From JBFMFR01 sp040752025 (lineage in GTDB: Bacteria; Chloroflexota; Anaerolineae; Anaerolineales; UBA4823): a DNA stretch of 64,000 nucleotides. Under the pieces are notes generated by a model. It saw only the letters and a list, made by a program, of their open reading frames with translations, had not been told where the DNA came from and did not search any database. Position 1 is the stretch's first letter. Each line of letters opens with the position of its first letter. The position numbers were made by a program, and so were the translations under genes. Positions 49,847 to 60,742 of this stretch are shown one piece after another. The DNA lies in the NCBI GenBank assembly GCA_040752025.1, contig JBFMFR010000011.1, positions 1 through 64,000 on the forward strand, written 5' to 3'.

Positions 49847-51004
49847 GTGCATCATAAGGTGCGCCGCACCGTATTATTGCTGATCTACATACTGCTCGCC
49901 GGCCTGCTGGGAACAGCATCGTTCTGGCTGCTTTTCAATGCTGCCACCGGCTTCGGCAGGGGTGCGGCGTTGGCCGGGTTGAGCCTGGCCAGTCTACCGG
50001 GCTGCCTGTACCTGGGAAACCGGCCCTGCCGCGGCCAGCGCGCCTGGAAAACCGCCAGCATTCTCCTGGGCCTGTGGGTGCTCGCGGCTGGGGCTGGCCT
50101 GCTGCTGGCGGCCCCGCCGGGGCAGAGCCGGCCCGGCGCGCCGGTCAGCCAGTATTGGAGCAGCGGCGGCAGCTTCCAACGTTACGCCCTGGCCAACCTG
50201 GCGCCCGAAGCCGAGCAGGTCAACCTGGGATTTCAGGTGATGCCCTATCTGGACCCGCTTTTCACCCCTCAGCAAGCGCAGCGTGTCTCGCAGTTCACCC
50301 TGGCGCTGTACCGGGAAATGGATCGCCAGCCCGATTTCCGCCGCCTGGGCTCAGCCCTGGGCTACGCCTACACCGATTGGCTCGGGCAGCCCTTCGAAGC
50401 CGGGCATTATTTCCTTTACGTGCCTGCCAACCACCCAGAGGGGCTGCTGCCGGCCATCCTGTTCCTGCACGGCAGCGCGGGGAGTTTCAAGGCCTACACC
50501 TGGGCCTGGGCCAAACTGGCCGAAAGCCAGGGCTACGTGATCATTGCCCCGAGCTTCGGCTTCGGCGATTGGCGACAGGTGGCCGGGGAGCAAGCTGCCC
50601 TGGCGGCATTGGAAGATGCCCAAAAACACGCACCGATCGACATGCAGCGTGTCTACCTGGCTGGCCTATCGAATGGCGGCCTGGGTGTGTCCCTGCTGGC
50701 AGATCATGCCCCAAAGCTCTTCCGCGGCCTGATCTGGCTCTCGCCCGTTATTGCGACCGAGGTTATCAGCAGCAGCGCCTTCCAGCGCAAGTGGGCCGGG
50801 CGCTCAGTATTGGTGCTGACCGGAGCGGCCGATGAACGCGTGCCGGTTGGGTACGTCGAGGAGCAGGTGCAGCGCATGAGGGCCGGTGGGGTGTACGTGA
50901 CCTACTACGCCTACCCTGGCGAGGATCACTTCTTGTTTTTTGCCCGGCTCGAGGAGGTTTTGGATAAGATCGCTCACTGGCTGGATCAGCTCGACCAGGA
51001 ATAG
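49847..51004 (+). CDS. Membrane-associated alpha/beta hydrolase
   Basis: A 385-aa protein with three N-terminal membrane helices (about 8-30, 37-55, 70-92) and an extracytoplasmic hydrolase domain. The catalytic triad is visible: Ser275 (GLSNGG), Asp329 (GAADERVP) and His361 (GEDHFLF). The oxyanion H-G motif is at L-F-L-H-G-S (205-210). Polyester or peptide hydrolysis is typical of the family. The GTG at 49847 is the only start available before the helices. Confidence 0.78.
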   Translation: MHHKVRRTVLLLIYILLAGLLGTASFWLLFNAATGFGRGAALAGLSLASLPGCLYLGNRPCRGQRAWKTASILLGLWVLAAGAGLLLAAPPGQSRPGAPVSQYWSSGGSFQRYALANLAPEAEQVNLGFQVMPYLDPLFTPQQAQRVSQFTLALYREMDRQPDFRRLGSALGYAYTDWLGQPFEAGHYFLYVPANHPEGLLPAILFLHGSAGSFKAYTWAWAKLAESQGYVIIAPSFGFGDWRQVAGEQAALAALEDAQKHAPIDMQRVYLAGLSNGGLGVSLLADHAPKLFRGLIWLSPVIATEVISSSAFQRKWAGRSVLVLTGAADERVPVGYVEEQVQRMRAGGVYVTYYAYPGEDHFLFFARLEEVLDKIAHWLDQLDQE

Positions 51005-51072
51005 GGCCTGGATCACGAGGCCTGGTCAGTGCTGCTGCACATGTTCCCGCAGGCCGATACCCCCGTGGTAAT

Positions 51073-52257
51073 CTACGGGCTGCCAAACACGGTGGTGTAA
51101 TAGCCGCCGTATTCGCTGTCCGGGTTATACACGTAGGCGATCCCAATCTGGCTGATATCTTCGAACAGGATGTTGTCGCGGTGAACCTGGCTGTTCATCC
51201 ACCAGGTGAAAGCTCCCTGGGCGGTACCGCCAAAGGCCGGGTTGCCCACGTAAATGTTTTCGCGCACTTTGGAGGGACTGCTGTAGCCCGCAGCGCTGGC
51301 ACGTGTGAACCGGGTCGAGCCATCCGAGCCAGTATGCGAGACGAAGTTATTGCAAGCCATATCCATGCTGTGTGCCAGGGCAGCCGCGCTCAGTTGCTCT
51401 TGCAGTTCCAGCTCGTCCAGCCCCACGGAGGCGCGGGCTTCGTTGATCAATGCTAACACCTGCGCTTCCACCGTAACGTCGCGAACGCCTTTACAGCCTG
51501 TCTCACCCGTCCCGCCGGGGGTAGCAGTTGCCTGTCCGCCGCCGCTGGTCTGAGGAGTCGAGGCAGCACCGGAACTACTAAAGTAAGGTACAGTAATCGT
51601 CACCCACATCGGGATATTTCCAGCGAAACCGGTGCCAAAGGCCTGCCCTTGCGAGCTTTGGAACTGCCAGGCCCCGGTAAAACTGCCGCCATTCGAGGGT
51701 GCAGTCAATTCCACCGAGATCAACACCACCTCTCCCGGAGCCGCTTCGGGCAGCGGCGCAGACATCGGCCCACTCATCAATTCACCCGAAGCAAAGACCA
51801 GCAGGTAACCTTCGCCCCAGGTGCAGGTGCCTTCGTTGCGCACCCGCCAGGTCTTGGTGAACTGCTGGCCCTGGGCCATCTGGGCGCCATCCGGGATGGT
51901 TACATCGCCGAAAAAGCCCACCAGTTCCTTGCAATCCTGGTTGCCGGGCAGCGGAGTGGCCGTCGCCTGAACCGGCGTGGCGCTGGGCAACTGAACGATC
52001 TCCGCAGTGGCTGTAGACGCAGGCTGCGTGGCAGCTACCATCGTTGAGGTGGGAACAGGCGTAGACGTAGCTGGCAACGCTGTTGGAGAAGCCTCCTTAG
52101 TGGCAGCAGGCAGCAAGGTCGGACTGGCCGTGGGCTGGGATGTAGCTGCCACCGGGCTGGCAGTCGACTGCGTTGTTGCCGTAACACCGGGGCGGCAGCC
52201 ACTCAGAAATAACGCCATAATAACAGCGAAAATCAAGAGTTTTTTGTGATCCATCAA
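51073..52257 (-). CDS. Lipoprotein with NBR1-Ig-like and CAP/SCP domains
   Basis: A 394-aa protein. The lipobox L-F-L-S-G-C places Cys21. A Thr/Pro/Ala-rich stalk (25-105) follows. The NBR1-Ig-like domain (about 108-225) has F-T-K-T-W-R-V-R-N-E-G-T-C-T-W and G-A-W-Q-F. A second flexible linker leads to a CAP domain (about 260-394) with I-N-E-A-R, A-H-S-M-D-M-A, N-F-V-S-H and E-N-I-Y-V-G. The usual CAP histidines (H...E...H) are mostly present. Surface binding or peptidase-like role. Confidence 0.88.
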   Translation of the reverse strand: MMDHKKLLIFAVIMALFLSGCRPGVTATTQSTASPVAATSQPTASPTLLPAATKEASPTALPATSTPVPTSTMVAATQPASTATAEIVQLPSATPVQATATPLPGNQDCKELVGFFGDVTIPDGAQMAQGQQFTKTWRVRNEGTCTWGEGYLLVFASGELMSGPMSAPLPEAAPGEVVLISVELTAPSNGGSFTGAWQFQSSQGQAFGTGFAGNIPMWVTITVPYFSSSGAASTPQTSGGGQATATPGGTGETGCKGVRDVTVEAQVLALINEARASVGLDELELQEQLSAAALAHSMDMACNNFVSHTGSDGSTRFTRASAAGYSSPSKVRENIYVGNPAFGGTAQGAFTWWMNSQVHRDNILFEDISQIGIAYVYNPDSEYGGYYTTVFGSP

Positions 52258-52492
52258 TTCTCCCCTTCTGGCTCGATCGTCTCGATCCCGGGTGGTTTAC
52301 CAGTTGATTGTAATTCTCACTATTTTAACAAGTTTCATCCAAAATGAGAAGTGCAGTACGAACCGCCGTGTTCCATGAGAACTCATCAAGATTTGCGAGA
52401 ATATCGTAACGGCGCGCTGGCGGCATGTGGTAGAATGTAAACTTGTGTTTTCTATACGAACACCCACTGGGGAATCACCAGGCAGCAGCGCC

Positions 52493-53770
52493 ATGCTCAA
52501 TTCGATACAACCCCTAGACCGATTGTTGTGCAATTTGCTGCGCCTGGATGAGAGCCCGCCTGTCTCATTGGAGGGCCTGAGCGACCAGGACTGGCAGGCG
52601 CTCTTGCAACGCGCCCGGCAGCAAGGACTGGGTCCCTTGCTCAATATGCGCCTGCGAGCGCTGCCCGGCGCGGCGGCAATCCCCGAAGCCGCTTTGCAAG
52701 CGCTGCAAAGACAACACCTGGAATCCGGGGTGAGCGCCCTGCAGCGCCTGTACCGCCTGGAAAGCGTCCTGGAAACTTTCCAACAGGCAGACATCCCGGT
52801 GATCGCTTTGAAAGGCGTCCACCTGGCGGCTACCGTCTATGAAGACGACAGCCTGCGCCCAATGGCTGACTGCGACTTGCTGCTGCACCCACGCGACCTG
52901 GAGCAGGCAGAGCGGCTTCTACACAGGCTCGGCTATTCCAACGCGCGCCGCTTCTGGATCGACTACGAGATGCGGGTCAGCCACGAACTGCCGCCGTTCT
53001 GCATTGCCGGCGGCCCAACCGTCGAAGTGCATTGGACGCTGCTGGTGCCCTCCCTGCCCTTCTCGATCGACCTGGAGGGCCTGTGGCAGCGCGCCATCCC
53101 GCTGCAAGTCGGCAGCCAGTGCATCCTGGGACTATCTCCCGAAGACCTGCTGCTGCACCTGTGCCTGCATGGCCCGACGCAGCACCTGATGCGCACAGGT
53201 GTGCGCCTGATTTACGATGTCGCCGTGACAGTGCAGCACTACCAGGCGGCGATCGACTGGGGAGTTCTAGAACAACACGCCCGCCAGTGGCGCGCCATAC
53301 GCCCGGCTCACCTGATGCTCTACCTGGCTAAGGAGTTGTTCGGCGCGCCTGTGCCGCCAGCGGCGCTGCAAGCTTTGCAGCCCGAGCCAGATGACCCCAA
53401 GGTTGTGGAAATTGCCACGCAGTTGGCCTTCCCGGCCTTGCCCAAGAACGTTTCTTTTTCCCCAGGGTTGGCTTCGCTGGCTGAAGCGCCTGGGCTGCGA
53501 GACCGGCTGCGCCTGATCTGGGAGCGCGTCTTCGTTCCGCCGGAGAAGCTGGCGCGCGATTACCCGGTGCTGCCCGGCTCGCCGCGCGTGTGGCTGTATT
53601 ACCCGGTGCACCTGGTGGACTTGTTCAAGAAACACTTGCCTTCCGTCTGGAAGCTGGTGCGCGGCCAGCCCGAAAGCCTGGCCGCCGCACAGTATGTCTA
53701 CCACCGCCAGGCCCTGGAGGAGGAACTGCTCGCCCGCTTGACGAGCAATCACCTGATCCCCAAAGCATAG
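52493..53770 (+). CDS. Nucleotidyltransferase family protein (NTP_transf_5)
   Basis: A 425-aa protein with the Pol-beta-like nucleotidyltransferase core: A-L-K-G-V-H-L-A (about 102-109) and the metal-binding D-C-D-L-L-L (about 125-130) after R-P-M-A. Members are widespread in polysaccharide and peptide natural-product clusters, where they are thought to act on sugars or lipids. The ATG at 52493 is preferred; the earlier frame has no ribosome-binding site. It is the first gene of the co-directional block to the window end. Confidence 0.78.
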   Translation: MLNSIQPLDRLLCNLLRLDESPPVSLEGLSDQDWQALLQRARQQGLGPLLNMRLRALPGAAAIPEAALQALQRQHLESGVSALQRLYRLESVLETFQQADIPVIALKGVHLAATVYEDDSLRPMADCDLLLHPRDLEQAERLLHRLGYSNARRFWIDYEMRVSHELPPFCIAGGPTVEVHWTLLVPSLPFSIDLEGLWQRAIPLQVGSQCILGLSPEDLLLHLCLHGPTQHLMRTGVRLIYDVAVTVQHYQAAIDWGVLEQHARQWRAIRPAHLMLYLAKELFGAPVPPAALQALQPEPDDPKVVEIATQLAFPALPKNVSFSPGLASLAEAPGLRDRLRLIWERVFVPPEKLARDYPVLPGSPRVWLYYPVHLVDLFKKHLPSVWKLVRGQPESLAAAQYVYHRQALEEELLARLTSNHLIPKA

Positions 53771-53803
53771 ATTCCACTCTTGCTTCATCCTTGACTTTAC
53801 AAA

Positions 53804-54556
53804 ATGCGCCAAGTAAAATCACTCACCAGTTTATATCTGTCACGCCAGGCAGCTTCGCCGGGCCGCTACCTGCTCGAACAGGGCCTGCTGGCGCTGTTTG
53901 GCTGGGTGCCGACCCTGGCCGGCATCGCCCTGCGCGGCGTGGCATACCGCCTGATGCTGCGCATGCAGGGCATGGCTGCCATTGAGCGCAACGTGCGCCT
54001 GCGCTATGCCAGCCATATCCGCCTGGGGCACGGCAGCTACCTGGACGAAGGAGTCTACATCCATGCCTGCCCGGCCGGCGTCGAGATCGGCGAGAATACC
54101 CTGGTGATGCACGGCGCGGTGCTGCACGTGTATAATTTCCGGGACCTGCCGCATGCCTGGATCCGCATCGGGCGCGACAGCCTGGTAGGCGAATACACGG
54201 TGATTCGCGGCCAGGGCGGCGTTACAATCGGCGACCGCGTTTATACTTCGCCCATGACGCAGATCATCGCCGTCAACCACGTTTTCGATGATCCGGAGCG
54301 GCCCTTCATTGAGCAAGGTATCACCGCCCAGGGGATCGTCATCGAAGATGACGTCTGGCTGGGGTCGGCGGCAGTCGTTACGGATGGCGTGCGGGTGGGC
54401 AAAGGCGCGGTAGTGGCCGCCGGGGCGGTGGTCACGCGCGACGTTCCTCCGCACAGTATCGTGGCCGGCGTGCCTGCCAAAGTCATCCGCCACATCGACG
54501 GCGTAAGCTCTGCGAAGGAAGCTACGCCCGAGCACAGGGAGATTTTTTACGCATGA
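53804..54556 (+). CDS. Left-handed beta-helix (hexapeptide) acyltransferase
   Basis: A 250-aa protein. An N-terminal membrane-associated part (about 20-55) precedes hexapeptide rungs (V-E-I-G-E-N, V-T-I-G-D-R, V-R-V-G-K-G-A-V-V-A-A-G-A-V-V) and ends with I-V-A-G-V-P-A-K-V-I. It should transfer an acetyl or similar group from CoA to a sugar. It overlaps the glycosyltransferase start by four bases (ATGA). Confidence 0.88.
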   Translation: MRQVKSLTSLYLSRQAASPGRYLLEQGLLALFGWVPTLAGIALRGVAYRLMLRMQGMAAIERNVRLRYASHIRLGHGSYLDEGVYIHACPAGVEIGENTLVMHGAVLHVYNFRDLPHAWIRIGRDSLVGEYTVIRGQGGVTIGDRVYTSPMTQIIAVNHVFDDPERPFIEQGITAQGIVIEDDVWLGSAAVVTDGVRVGKGAVVAAGAVVTRDVPPHSIVAGVPAKVIRHIDGVSSAKEATPEHREIFYA

Positions 54557-55755
54557 AGCTTTCTTTGGTTATTCCAGCACTGAACGAAGAAGATGGGATC
54601 GCGGCCATCATGGAGCGCGTCCTGGCTGTACGCCCCGCCCTCGACCAGGTAGGCGTGGGGGCCTTGGAATTGATCGTGGTGGATGATGGCTCGCAAGATG
54701 GCACTGCTCGCATCGTTGAGGCAAACTCAGACGTGCGCCTGGTACAGCACCCAAACAACCGCGGTTATGGCGCCGCGCTCAAATCGGGGTTCAGCGCCGC
54801 CAGCGGCGAGCTGCTGGGCTTCCTGGACGCCGACGGCACCTACCCACCCGAATACCTGCCTGAGCTGTGTAAAGCGGCGCTGGAGGGTGCAGATATCGTC
54901 GTCGGCTCGCGGCGCTCCGGCGCTTCGACCGAGATGCCCTTCGTGCGCCAGGTGGGCAACTTCATCTGGTCTAATTTGCTGACGGTGCTGGCCGGCCAGC
55001 GCGTAATGGACCCCGCCAGCGGCATGCGCGTCTTCCGCCGCCAGGCGTTGGAAAGCATTTATCCCTTACCCGATGGCCTAAATTTCACCCCGGTGATGAG
55101 CACGCGCAGCGCCCACGAACATCTGAAAGTGGTGGAGCTGCCCGTTCCATATAAAGAGCGCATCGGCCGCTCTAAGCTGAGCGTGGTGCGCGACGGCATG
55201 CGCTTCTTGCAGACCATCTTGTGGACGGCGCTCAATTACAACCCGGTGCGCATCCTGGGCGGCCTGGGGCTGGCTCTATTTGGGCTGGGAGCGCTGATTG
55301 CGGTTGTGTTAGTCGGCATGCGACTCTCAGGCATCACCGAACTGGGCCCGTGGGGCGTAGCCAGCAGCTTCGCGGCGGTGGTGCTGGGCATCGCCGGCAT
55401 CGACCTGTTCGCCCTGGGCATCACCTTCAACTACCTGGTGTCGCTGTTCCACAAGCGCCCCATCCGCCAGGGCCTGTTCGGCAAGCCGCTCTTCAAAACG
55501 CCCCTCGACCGCCATTTCTGGTGGATGGGCGCCTTGATGATCGCTTCCGGAATCATGCTGGGGTTAGCCAGTTTCACCCTGACGCTGCAGCACTGGCCGA
55601 TCGAGCGCCTGTGGCTGTATTTATTGGCCGGAACGATGTTCATCCTGGTCGGCCTGCAACTGGTGATTTTCTGGATCATCGTGCGCATCCTGGACGAATT
55701 GAGCCAGCGTGAGAGCAAAGTGCAGAACGACCTGGCGCCCGGCCAGCAATCCTGA
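54553..55755 (+). CDS. Family 2 glycosyltransferase with membrane domain
   Basis: A 400-aa protein. The GT2 domain (1-220) has V-I-P-A-L-N-E-E-D-G, V-V-D-D-G-S-Q-D-G-T and F-L-D-A-D-G-T-Y-P-P, the metal and nucleotide sites. Four membrane helices follow (about 230-260, 272-300, 325-350, 355-385). It resembles dolichyl/undecaprenyl-phosphate glycosyltransferases. The product is likely a lipid-linked sugar. Confidence 0.88.
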   Translation: MKLSLVIPALNEEDGIAAIMERVLAVRPALDQVGVGALELIVVDDGSQDGTARIVEANSDVRLVQHPNNRGYGAALKSGFSAASGELLGFLDADGTYPPEYLPELCKAALEGADIVVGSRRSGASTEMPFVRQVGNFIWSNLLTVLAGQRVMDPASGMRVFRRQALESIYPLPDGLNFTPVMSTRSAHEHLKVVELPVPYKERIGRSKLSVVRDGMRFLQTILWTALNYNPVRILGGLGLALFGLGALIAVVLVGMRLSGITELGPWGVASSFAAVVLGIAGIDLFALGITFNYLVSLFHKRPIRQGLFGKPLFKTPLDRHFWWMGALMIASGIMLGLASFTLTLQHWPIERLWLYLLAGTMFILVGLQLVIFWIIVRILDELSQRESKVQNDLAPGQQS

Positions 55756-55843
55756 TCACGAACGAGGCAGGCAAGCTTGCCATGGCAATACCTGCCGTCC
55801 CTTACCGGTAATAGGGTTTGTCCGACGAATAGGAGTAACATAG

Positions 55844-57657
<1,814 letters not shown>

Positions 57658-57661
<4 letters not shown>

Positions 57662-59550
57662 AGACGGCGCGCGTGCTAAACGGCCTCGAGTGGCTGCTGC
57701 TGATTTCTGCCCTGGGTCTATTCACCACGACGGAGGTTTACGACACGCGCGTCACCGCCGGGCTGGGCTTGCTGGCTGTGTTCTTCGTGCTGCGCTCGCT
57801 GCGCGGCAGACTGTGGACCCGCCAGACCGGCCTGGAAATCCCCACGCTGCTGTTCGTTGGCAGCGCCGGCATGGCCACGTTCATCTCATTCGACAGCGGG
57901 AATGCGCTGTTACAATTCGCCCGCATCCTGGCCGGCATCGGTCTGTTCACTATGTTGTTGGAAAGCGGCCGCAAGGTTCAATATGCGCTTGTCGCAGCTT
58001 TCTTCGTGGCGGCTGTGGCCCTGGCGATTTACTGGCCCTTGCAGCACGACTTCCAGGCCCAACCCGCCAAGTTCGGCCCGATCAACACCGCCGGCCTGTG
58101 GATCGAAAGCCACCTGCCGGAAGTGAAATTCGAAAACCTGACCGGCCCGTCCATCCATCCCAACGTCGCTTCGGGCACGCTGGCCCTGGCAGCGCCCTTT
58201 GGGGCAGCGCTGGCCTGGGAGCTGGCCCGCAAACGCCGCTGGTTGTTATCACTATTAGCCGGCCTGGGAACGCTGGCAATCATTGCAACAGTGGTGCTCA
58301 CCAGCGCACGCGGCGCCTGGCTAAACCTGGCCGCGGCAATGGGACTCCTGATCCTGGCCGTTATCCAAAGGCGCTGGTTCGCCACCCGGCGACAAAAATG
58401 GGTCTACTGGAGCGGCCTGGCCTTGCTGGCAGTCATCGGCCTGGGGACGCTGGCCTTCAGCGGGCGCCTGGTGAGCCTGCTCGGGCAGGTGCCCGACCCC
58501 ACCGGTTCGCTGCGCACACGCCCCGAGGTCTGGCGGCAGGGCTGGAGCCTGGCGCAGGACTACGTGTACACGGGCAGCGGCCTGGCATCCTTCTGGATGG
58601 TACACGCCGTCTATGCGCTGCTGATCCACGTGCCCTACCTGGCGCACACGCATACCACCCTGCTGGAAATCTGGATCGAACAAGGTATTCTAGGAGTGCT
58701 GGCGGCGATCTGGGGCGGTCTGGTCGTGCTGACCTGGGCCTGGCGCGCCCTGGATCGGAAATCTTTACCGGTATGGGGCGCGGCCGCGCTGCTGGCCCTG
58801 GCGGGCATGGCCGTTCAAAGCAGCATTGACGTGCTGTTCTACATCGAGCGCACCTTGCCGCTGGTCGGGTTGGCCCTGGGTTATGCCTGGCAGGCTGTAC
58901 GCGACGAAGAGCTCGATCCAGAACCCGTTTCTGCTCGCCAGCGCCGGGGGATGTCGCGCCTAGCTTCCTATGCGCTTGCGGCTGGCCTGGCTGCGCTGTT
59001 AGCCCTGGCGCTCATTTTTCACCGGCCCTTGATTGCCGCCTGGTACGCCAACCTGGGCGCGTTGGAGCAAGCCCGGCGGGAAATGGCGGTATACGACGCG
59101 GATCACTTCGACAACCCTACGCTGGACCAGGTACGCCGCCAGATCGACCTGAGCATGCCTGAAACATACTATCACAAAGCCCTGGGCTGGCAGCCCGACA
59201 ATCGCACGGCTTTACTGCGCCTGAGCCAGATCGCCCTCAGCCGCGGCGAGTACGAGCGCGCCTGGGGCTGGGCGCAGATCGCCTGGCAGGCCGGCTACCG
59301 CGATGAGGTCACCCGCCTGACCTTCGGGGACGCGGCGGTGGCCAATGGCGAGCCCCAACTGGCAGCGCCGGCAGTAGCCGGCCTGACCTGGGCGGAAGGC
59401 CGCCTGCTGTTACAGGCATTCTATCGCTACCAGTCTGACCAGGATATCCGGCGCGCTGCGGATGCCTGCCGGGCAGTGCTGCTGATCAACCCAAACAACA
59501 CCCAGGCTGCCAACATGCTATCAGAATACGAGAAGAAACTGGTACCCTGA
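57658..59550 (+). CDS. O-antigen ligase/polymerase-like membrane protein with TPR tail
   Basis: A 630-aa protein with about 11-12 membrane helices over residues 5-465. The large loop contains R-P-E-V-W-R-Q-G-W and H-T-H-T-T-L-L-E-I-W-I-E-Q-G, the Wzy_C/O-antigen ligase signature with catalytic histidines. Residues 490-630 are helical TPR-like repeats. It should ligate or polymerise lipid-linked glycans outside the membrane. Its stop shares a base with the next start. Confidence 0.85.
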
Positions 59551-60686
59551 TGACACTACGCGTCCTTTCGATCTTCGGTACACGCCCGGAAGCGGTAAAG
59601 ATGGCCCCCATTGTGCAGGTCTTGAACCGCACCCCGGGCATCCAGGCGCAGGTGTGCGTCACCGCCCAACACCGCCAGATGCTCGACCAGGTGTTGAGGC
59701 TGTTCGATATCCATCCAGATGTGGACCTGGACTTGATGCGTCCCGACCAGTCGCTGGCAGAGATGTCAGCGGCGATCTTCACCCAACTGGACCCGGTGCT
59801 GGCGCGCCTGCGACCGGACTGGGTGCTGGTGCAGGGCGATACCACCACGGTGATGGCAGCCGCGCTGCTGGCCTATTACAACCGCATCCGCGTCGGGCAT
59901 GTAGAGGCGGGACTGCGCACAGGCGATAAATGGCAGCCCTTCCCCGAAGAAGTCAACCGCCGGGTGGCTGGCGTGGTCGCCGATTTGCACTTCGCCCCCA
60001 CCGAATGGTCGCGGCAGAACTTGCTGCGCGAAGGAATACCCACTGAACAGGTGGTTGTGACTGGCAATCCCGTGATCGACGCGCTGCGGCAGGTGGCCCA
60101 GATGCCCCCCACCCCCGAAGTGAACGCCCTGTTGGAGCGCATCGGCCTGCCTGCCGGATCAGGCCCAGATACAGGGGCGCGCCTGGTCGTGATCACCGCG
60201 CACCGGCGCGAAAACTTCGGCCAGCCCTTCGAGGATATCTGCACCGCCCTGCACGAGTTGGCCAATCATTATGGCGACAGCGTGCGCTTCGTCTACCCGG
60301 TACACCTCAACCCCAACGTGCAGGAACCTGTTTACCGCCGCCTGGGACAGGTCCCCAACATCACCCTGCTGCCGCCATTGGACTATCTGCCTCTGGTACA
60401 CCTGCTCAAACGCGCCACCCTGCTGCTGACCGACTCGGGCGGCTTACAGGAAGAAGCCCCAGGGCTGGGCGTGCCGGTGCTGGTTCTGCGCCAGGTCACC
60501 GAACGCCCGGAAGGCGTACAGGCTGGCACGGTGCGCCTGGTAGGCACGCACCCGCAAACCATCATCGCCCAGGCTCGCCGTCTGCTGGATGATCCGCACA
60601 GTCACGCGGCTATGGCTCAGGCAGTCAACCCGTATGGCGATGGCCACGCAGCCGAATATATTGTCAATGCCTTGGCTTCGCGTTGA
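59550..60686 (+). CDS. wecB: UDP-N-acetylglucosamine 2-epimerase (non-hydrolysing)
   Basis: A 378-aa GT-B-fold enzyme. Motifs F-G-T-R-P-E-A-V-K-M-A-P, Q-G-D-T-T-T-V, V-E-A-G-L-R-T and T-A-H-R-R-E-N-F-G are intact, along with D-S-G-G-L-Q-E-E. It converts UDP-GlcNAc to UDP-ManNAc for surface glycans. TGATG links it to the ligase gene. Confidence 0.93.
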   Translation: MTLRVLSIFGTRPEAVKMAPIVQVLNRTPGIQAQVCVTAQHRQMLDQVLRLFDIHPDVDLDLMRPDQSLAEMSAAIFTQLDPVLARLRPDWVLVQGDTTTVMAAALLAYYNRIRVGHVEAGLRTGDKWQPFPEEVNRRVAGVVADLHFAPTEWSRQNLLREGIPTEQVVVTGNPVIDALRQVAQMPPTPEVNALLERIGLPAGSGPDTGARLVVITAHRRENFGQPFEDICTALHELANHYGDSVRFVYPVHLNPNVQEPVYRRLGQVPNITLLPPLDYLPLVHLLKRATLLLTDSGGLQEEAPGLGVPVLVLRQVTERPEGVQAGTVRLVGTHPQTIIAQARRLLDDPHSHAAMAQAVNPYGDGHAAEYIVNALASR

Positions 60687-60742
60687 ATTATAAAATACAA
60701 TAATTACAAAAATGCGAGCACCGGAAAATTGAGGAAACCACT